Assembly (NCBI GenBank): GCA_000310025.1
Contig: FN649751.1
Location: 1,195,653 to 1,245,900 of the forward strand
Source of the DNA: Ectocarpus siliculosus
Lineage: Eukaryota; Sar; Phaeophyceae; Ectocarpales; Ectocarpaceae
Reading direction: 5' to 3'
Length of the DNA: 50,248 nt
In this document: piece after piece, positions 48,157 to 50,248 of the stretch
Position numbering within the stretch: the stretch's first letter is position 1
Layout of the letters: every line of letters starts with the position of its first letter
Notes under the pieces: generated by a model
Told to the model about the DNA's origin: nothing
What the model saw: the letters and a program-made list of their open reading frames with translations, nothing else
Database searches by the model: none
Position numbers and translations under genes: made by a program

Positions 48157-50248
48157 CGTGGTTTGTATTTGCTGATATAGAGTTAACGCCCGCGTTCAAG
48201 AAACATCGATTTGGGGTCGAGGCTCAATTTCTTACCTCGTCACCACCGTCGAGCATATAGATAGGTCATTATACAAACAGGGTTTAGTGTTTCTTCGTCG
48301 ATTTTCTCTTATTTTCACCTGAATCTGAGCCTTTGTTTCTTGAAGGTCTTGTTCTTTATCGCGGGCGCTCACTGTAGTCTCTCCGCTACCTGCACAGGTT
48401 CAGCACGCTAATAAAGACAGCTGTAGCAACGTCGACAGCGACATTATAGTTTGGTGTCGTGAGGGTGGAATAACTGTGTTGGGGGGTAACCTCCGGCACT
48501 TGTGTTGATGTCTTCGTGCACGTACATACCGTCTGGCCACGTGTTTTCCCTTCGACCCTCTGAAATGGAGACATGGCTACCCTTCTCCCCTCTGCAGCAC
48601 GCCTGTTTTCGGCAGCGCCCGAACCCCGATTATCGTGAAGGCGGCAGCAGGGCCGATAAACACACGATGTAGATTGCCGATACGAAGGAGTCGGCACGAA
48701 GGTCTTGGTGTGGTGCTGTGCTCGTTCTTGAATACCCCCCTTTTTGTTGCCGGCTACATGCCAGAAAAAGCTTGCTGCATCTCAAGACAGCAGCTAAGAT
48801 GAGGGCCACCTGATCGCCGAGGTGATTGCAGACGGTCGCGCATGGCTCGATTTCAGAGTGTGGGGAGGTTTTCTCTTTTGGATTAAAGTAGTCTGCGCGC
48901 AGGTATCTCCTCCACACCCTGGGCAAGACTTCACGTGACTCAGCGGAAGGCGATTTCGCTTCATTCCGTACTCTAGCGCGCCACGGCGGTTTAGGAATTT
49001 GTCTAGCTTGATGACATGGTCTAACAGACTACTGGTGTCGAAGATCCTGAGCGAACGAATTAAATAAAGCACATGCACAATGACGATCATGTATATTCAA
49101 AATCGCCCCCCGCTATAATTTTCGGGGGTCGGAGTATCGGGCGAAAAGAATGCCCTCATGAGTGCTCCACACGACACGTGTCCCTTATGTGTAGAATTCC
49201 GCACGTGCTCCGAGATTTTGTCCCTGCATCGCAAGACTGACAACAACCGGGCAAAGGGAACTCTGCTTGCGAAAGGGTCTCGCAATACGTACTGAAATAG
49301 GCGAGACACTTACCGATCATGTGCGTGCAGCCGCTGCTGTTCTGCGTCCCGTTCAACGGCAGAGTTTTCGGTGTACGTCTCCACTATTAATAGTGGAATT
49401 GGTATCATGAGAGAGGAGAGAGCATCATGGGCCTCGAGATATGAGCATTTTGGCATGCGGCGAGATTCGATTCACGTGATCCGGAAACAAAGACGCGTGT
49501 CGTGTCGTGTGATTGAGCAAGCACGTCAATGGACCCGCATCTCGAAGTCCTTGCGCCGAAAATCGACGTGAACGACACAATCATTTGCAGCAACCCGCCC
49601 CGTCCACTTGTTCAATTTCCCCCTGGTCTCGCCTCGCCCCCTTTCCACCCGGACCCGCCCCGCGCCGGCCCTGTCTCTCTGTGCCCTCAGGTTCACATAA
49701 TACATGGAAAGGACTAGGCCCACACACAGCCTGGAGGGAGCGGACAGCCAACCGTCGCCAACGAGGTGTGCACCTACGTAGCACCGCTGCTTGGGTACGA
49801 CGCACCGGCCGCCGCCATCGCGGCGGTGACCCGACCCGCCTGACCCGTGCTCCCAGCCACGGTGGGGACTCGTCGTTCTTACCCCTCCTTCGGTATTTGT
49901 GGTTTCGGCCACCTTTTTTAGTCGGGAACACGGTCAGGTCGGTTGTATGCTGTGCTTACTCAAGAGAAGGCACTTGACTTGAAAAAGCCCCTCGGAACTC
50001 GACTTCTCGGCTTGATTTTTGAAGCATCTTCTTTTTTTTTCAATAATTTTGTCACTTTTGTTTGAGGTTTGGCGCACGACGTTTTTTTTCTTTTGGCTTG
50101 TGTTGCCCCCATCACACGGAGGGCACCAGGAATGGGGGACATGGCCAAGGGCAAGGTCGTTAAATGGAAAGAGGGGGGGGGGGGGGGGACGAGAGCGAAA
50201 AGGGGGGATGGGAATTGGGTTAACGAGGGGAGGGGAACAGAGGACATG
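48157..50248. other. Right-end intergenic sequence
   Basis: No protein family or RNA gene is recognised. The last kilobase has GC-rich, Arg/Pro-coding shadow frames on both strands (49513-49977). Beyond that there are poly-T runs and a 16-G run. A minus ATG frame (49960-50247) ends in a Lys-rich peptide that is probably only the complement of T-rich DNA. Confidence 0.35.
50173..50188. repeat. G16 homopolymer
   Basis: Sixteen consecutive G in a purine-rich stretch near the right edge. Long homopolymers like this are error-prone in assembly, so its exact length should not be trusted. Confidence 0.9.

Noticed and set aside
49513-49977. GC-rich frames near the right end as genes
   Set aside because: Overlapping Arg/Pro-rich frames on both strands with no motif or splice logic.

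Overview
The window is eukaryotic nuclear DNA. Conserved proteins are broken into exons by phase-consistent GT-AG introns, with two likely GC-AG introns. Intergenic DNA is long and rich in microsatellites. Intron-dense genes, divergent gene pairs, CAG/CAA/CT repeats, a flagellar SHIPPO-repeat protein and metazoan-like factors (NELF-A, CELF) together suggest a multicellular stramenopile, most likely a brown alga of the Ectocarpus type. That assignment is inference; no organelle, rRNA or marker gene is present to prove it.

Layout. At 1-2700 (minus) lies the 3'-truncated, six-exon gene of a Peter Pan/SSF1 Brix-domain ribosome-biogenesis factor. It is divergent from a six-exon SHIPPO/STPG (PGPGxY-repeat) flagellar protein gene at 2975-8128 (plus); the two starts are only 274 bp apart. 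From 8129 to 21674 I recognise no complete gene. This stretch holds an RG-rich C-terminal exon (8656-8760, minus), a degenerate tRNA/SINE-like Pol III element (about 9700-9986), a 19-bp minisatellite, palindromes and unassigned ORFs. At 21675-26201 (minus) is a seven-exon class I SAM methyltransferase of the EEF1AKMT4/METTL13 kind with a serine-rich N-terminal exon. It is divergent from an ankyrin plus fibronectin-III gene (27030-32531, plus). Then come, on the same strand, a two-exon NELF-A homologue (33456-39628) and a three-RRM CELF/Bruno-like RNA-binding protein (41991-about 45819). From 45820 to the end there are only candidate exons of an unrecognised plus-strand gene (46349-48156) and simple repeats.

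Two large introns carry inverted-repeat (foldback) elements. One is about 2.1 kb and sits in the intron that splits the FN3 domain. The other is about 1.1 kb and sits in the 4.6-kb NELF-A intron, which also holds a 326-bp tandem duplication and a 105-bp tandem duplication open on both strands. These elements, the two GC-AG introns that both start GCGAG, and a NELF-A gene outside animals are the points most worth a second look.

The genes do not form one pathway. By family they cover ribosome assembly (PPAN), elongation-factor or other protein methylation, control of RNA polymerase II pausing (NELF-A), mRNA splicing, stability or translation (CELF) and the flagellar axoneme (STPG). No prophage, CRISPR array, toxin gene or complete autonomous transposon was recognised.
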